This document shows positions 15,395 to 16,588 of a stretch of 16,588 nucleotides of DNA, one piece after another (the stretch's first letter is position 1; each line of letters opens with the position of its first letter). Both the position numbers and the translations under genes were made by a program. Where the stretch lies: contig JARXKQ010000004.1 in the NCBI GenBank assembly GCA_030271555.1, positions 1 to 16,588 on the forward strand, given 5' to 3'. This stretch comes from Chloroflexota bacterium (GTDB lineage Bacteria; Chloroflexota; Limnocylindria; Limnocylindrales; CSP1-4). The notes below the pieces were generated by a model that searched no databases, was not told the origin of the DNA, and saw only the letters and a program-made list of their open reading frames with translations.

Positions 15395-16588
15395 TCAGTG
15401 GTTGTACTGGGTCGCCGGGATGGTCGTGCCGTCGGGCGGGTCGCCCGGGTAGCGACCGACCTGGGTGACGCCGTTGACGGTCCCGTAATGCGACGTGAAC
15501 GTGTCGAAATGGATGACGTTGCCCGCGGCGTCCTTGACCGTTCGCGTGACAGTCACGTCCATGCCATCGGTGTTGAACTCGGTCCGCTTCTTGACGCCTG
15601 GCGCGAGGGTGTCGGTGTACTCGACCTGGTCGACCGCTGCAACGGGGTTCTCGACCACCGGCTCTGAGAGCTCGACAGTCCGGCCATCGTCGACGCCGTA
15701 GATCTGGAAGGTCACCTTGCCGGTTTCGTTGATGCCGCGCACGAGGATCGGGTACGCGGTGTCGTTGACGAACGACATCGTCAACCGGCGCGCTTTGGAG
15801 ATCCAGACAGTCGCGTCGAGACCCAGCGGATAGCGGCTGATGTAATAGAAGTGGTTGCCGCGCGAATGCATGTCGAGACCCGAGCGCAGGGCCGCGTTGA
15901 AGAGCGTGGTTGACGACGAGCACATGCCGCCGCCCAGGACGCCTTCCATCACCGTGTGGCCGCGCACGATGGCGGCGCCCGACGTGTACGGCGGGCTCGT
16001 GATGGGGCCGATCACTGACAGGTAGTCGAACAGCGCACCGGGCTCGACGACGTAGCCGTCGATGATGTTCGTCGGGATCTGGATGTTGACCCCGAGGCCG
16101 TTGAGCGGGCTGGGGACGTAGTTCGTCGTCCATTCGCCAAGCAGCTTGACGCGCGGCGCAAGGGCGGTCGCTGCGGCAGTGTCGAAAGTTGGCGGCACGC
16201 GGCTCAAAGTGAGCGTCGCGGCGCCGGCGACCTGGCCCGCAGCACGCTGCTGGAGCAGGTCCAGGATGCTGTTGGTCGTCGTCTCGACGTCGGTCGCCGT
16301 GCCGTCGCTGCTGGCCACAACTGTGATGGTGCCGCCGTTGAACGCGAAGGACGCATTCTTGGCTGGGATGTCGCTCGAGAGGCCGTAGTCAAAGACCGCT
16401 TGGGCGATGGGCGCGCGCTCGATGACGAGCTGCCAACCGCTGCCATCCGCCGTGGGGTCGAGGTGCACCCAACCACGCAACGAGGCAGAATCGATCGTCA
16501 TTGCCTGGGCCGTTGCGGCAACCTGGACATCGCTGCCCATGACCCGCTCGGCGGTGTCGGCCGCGTCCTGGGCGAGCGCGGTTTCAAT
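15395..16588 (-). CDS. VanW family protein, 5' truncated at the window end
   Basis: The frame is open through the right edge (first visible residues IETALAQDAADTAERVMGSD), so the start lies outside; the ATG at 16540 is probably internal. About 397 residues are visible. The N-terminal half resembles the peptidoglycan-binding-like domain that precedes VanW in Chloroflexota and Firmicutes proteins. The VanW domain follows with GALFDYLSVIGP, AAIVRGHTVMEGVLGGGMCSSSTTLFNAAL, the strongly conserved Gly-Cys-Ser/Thr block, and GLDATVW. The C-terminal part (KKRTEFNTDGMDVTVTRTV) looks G5-like. VanW accompanies some vancomycin-resistance clusters, but its role is unknown, and chromosomal copies like this one are common cell-envelope proteins. 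There is no van resistance context here. Probably exported and anchored by an N-terminus beyond the window. Confidence 0.9.
   Translation of the reverse strand: METALAQDAADTAERVMGSDVQVAATAQAMTIDSASLRGWVHLDPTADGSGWQLVIERAPIAQAVFDYGLSSDIPAKNASFAFNGGTITVVASSDGTATDVETTTNSILDLLQQRAAGQVAGAATLTLSRVPPTFDTAAATALAPRVKLLGEWTTNYVPSPLNGLGVNIQIPTNIIDGYVVEPGALFDYLSVIGPITSPPYTSGAAIVRGHTVMEGVLGGGMCSSSTTLFNAALRSGLDMHSRGNHFYYISRYPLGLDATVWISKARRLTMSFVNDTAYPILVRGINETGKVTFQIYGVDDGRTVELSEPVVENPVAAVDQVEYTDTLAPGVKKRTEFNTDGMDVTVTRTVKDAAGNVIHFDTFTSHYGTVNGVTQVGRYPGDPPDGTTIPATQYNH

Noticed and set aside
15395..16588. Vancomycin resistance locus
   Set aside because: A VanW-domain protein alone does not give resistance; no vanHAX, vanRS or vanY genes are present.

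Overview
High-GC bacterial chromosome, dense and mostly plus-strand. The conserved skeleton secA - prfB - ctpA - smpB - ssrA is recognisable. The protein flavour (SEC-C-tailed SecA, DUF885 peptidase, S41 protease with a Thr/Pro/Ser tail, VanW-family protein, short helix-rich intergenic regions) fits Chloroflexota of the Limnocylindria/Ellin6529 kind, or possibly a deep Actinomycetota. This phylum call is inferred from overall impression, not from an rRNA gene.

Layout. Positions 1-942 hold the 3' end of a membrane-anchored family 2 glycosyltransferase cut by the window edge. Positions 984-5989 are a tight run: secA, a tyrosine/serine phosphatase whose TTG start overlaps the secA stop, and a DUF885 metallopeptidase-like protein. 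A sigma-70-like promoter and a roughly 100-nt GC-rich leader then precede an eight-cysteine small protein (6121-6360), prfB (6380-7487, read through a programmed +1 frameshift) and an overlapping GNAT acetyltransferase. ctpA (8398-9741) meets the minus-strand ammonium transporter amt (9750-10973) tail to tail.

The 285 bp upstream of amt hold a palindrome, an extended -10 promoter and a candidate structured RNA. That RNA carries a 13-nt perfect match to the usual 16S anti-Shine-Dalgarno tail, a 7-codon ORF and two strong hairpins, just before smpB (11259-11723). A two-gene membrane/secreted cassette of unknown function (11866-14279) separates smpB from ssrA. Its first protein carries a tandem 50-residue 'IWD' repeat, and its second looks like a signal-peptide, Ig-like, single-pass membrane protein. 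The tmRNA gene (14522-14893) has its own promoter and intrinsic terminator. The terminator's 3' arm doubles as the likely ribosome-binding site of a conserved uncharacterised gene (14939-15346). A VanW-family protein on the minus strand (15395 to the window end) is cut at its 5' end.

Functionally the window links protein export (SecA), translation termination (RF2) and ribosome rescue (SmpB plus tmRNA) with envelope proteolysis and envelope proteins (CtpA, VanW, the Ig-like protein). Best candidates for something undescribed are the RNA upstream of smpB, the IWD-repeat/Ig-like pair and the cysteine-rich protein with its structured leader. No CRISPR array, transposase, integrase, rRNA or canonical tRNA was seen, and no gene-free stretch exceeds 300 bases.
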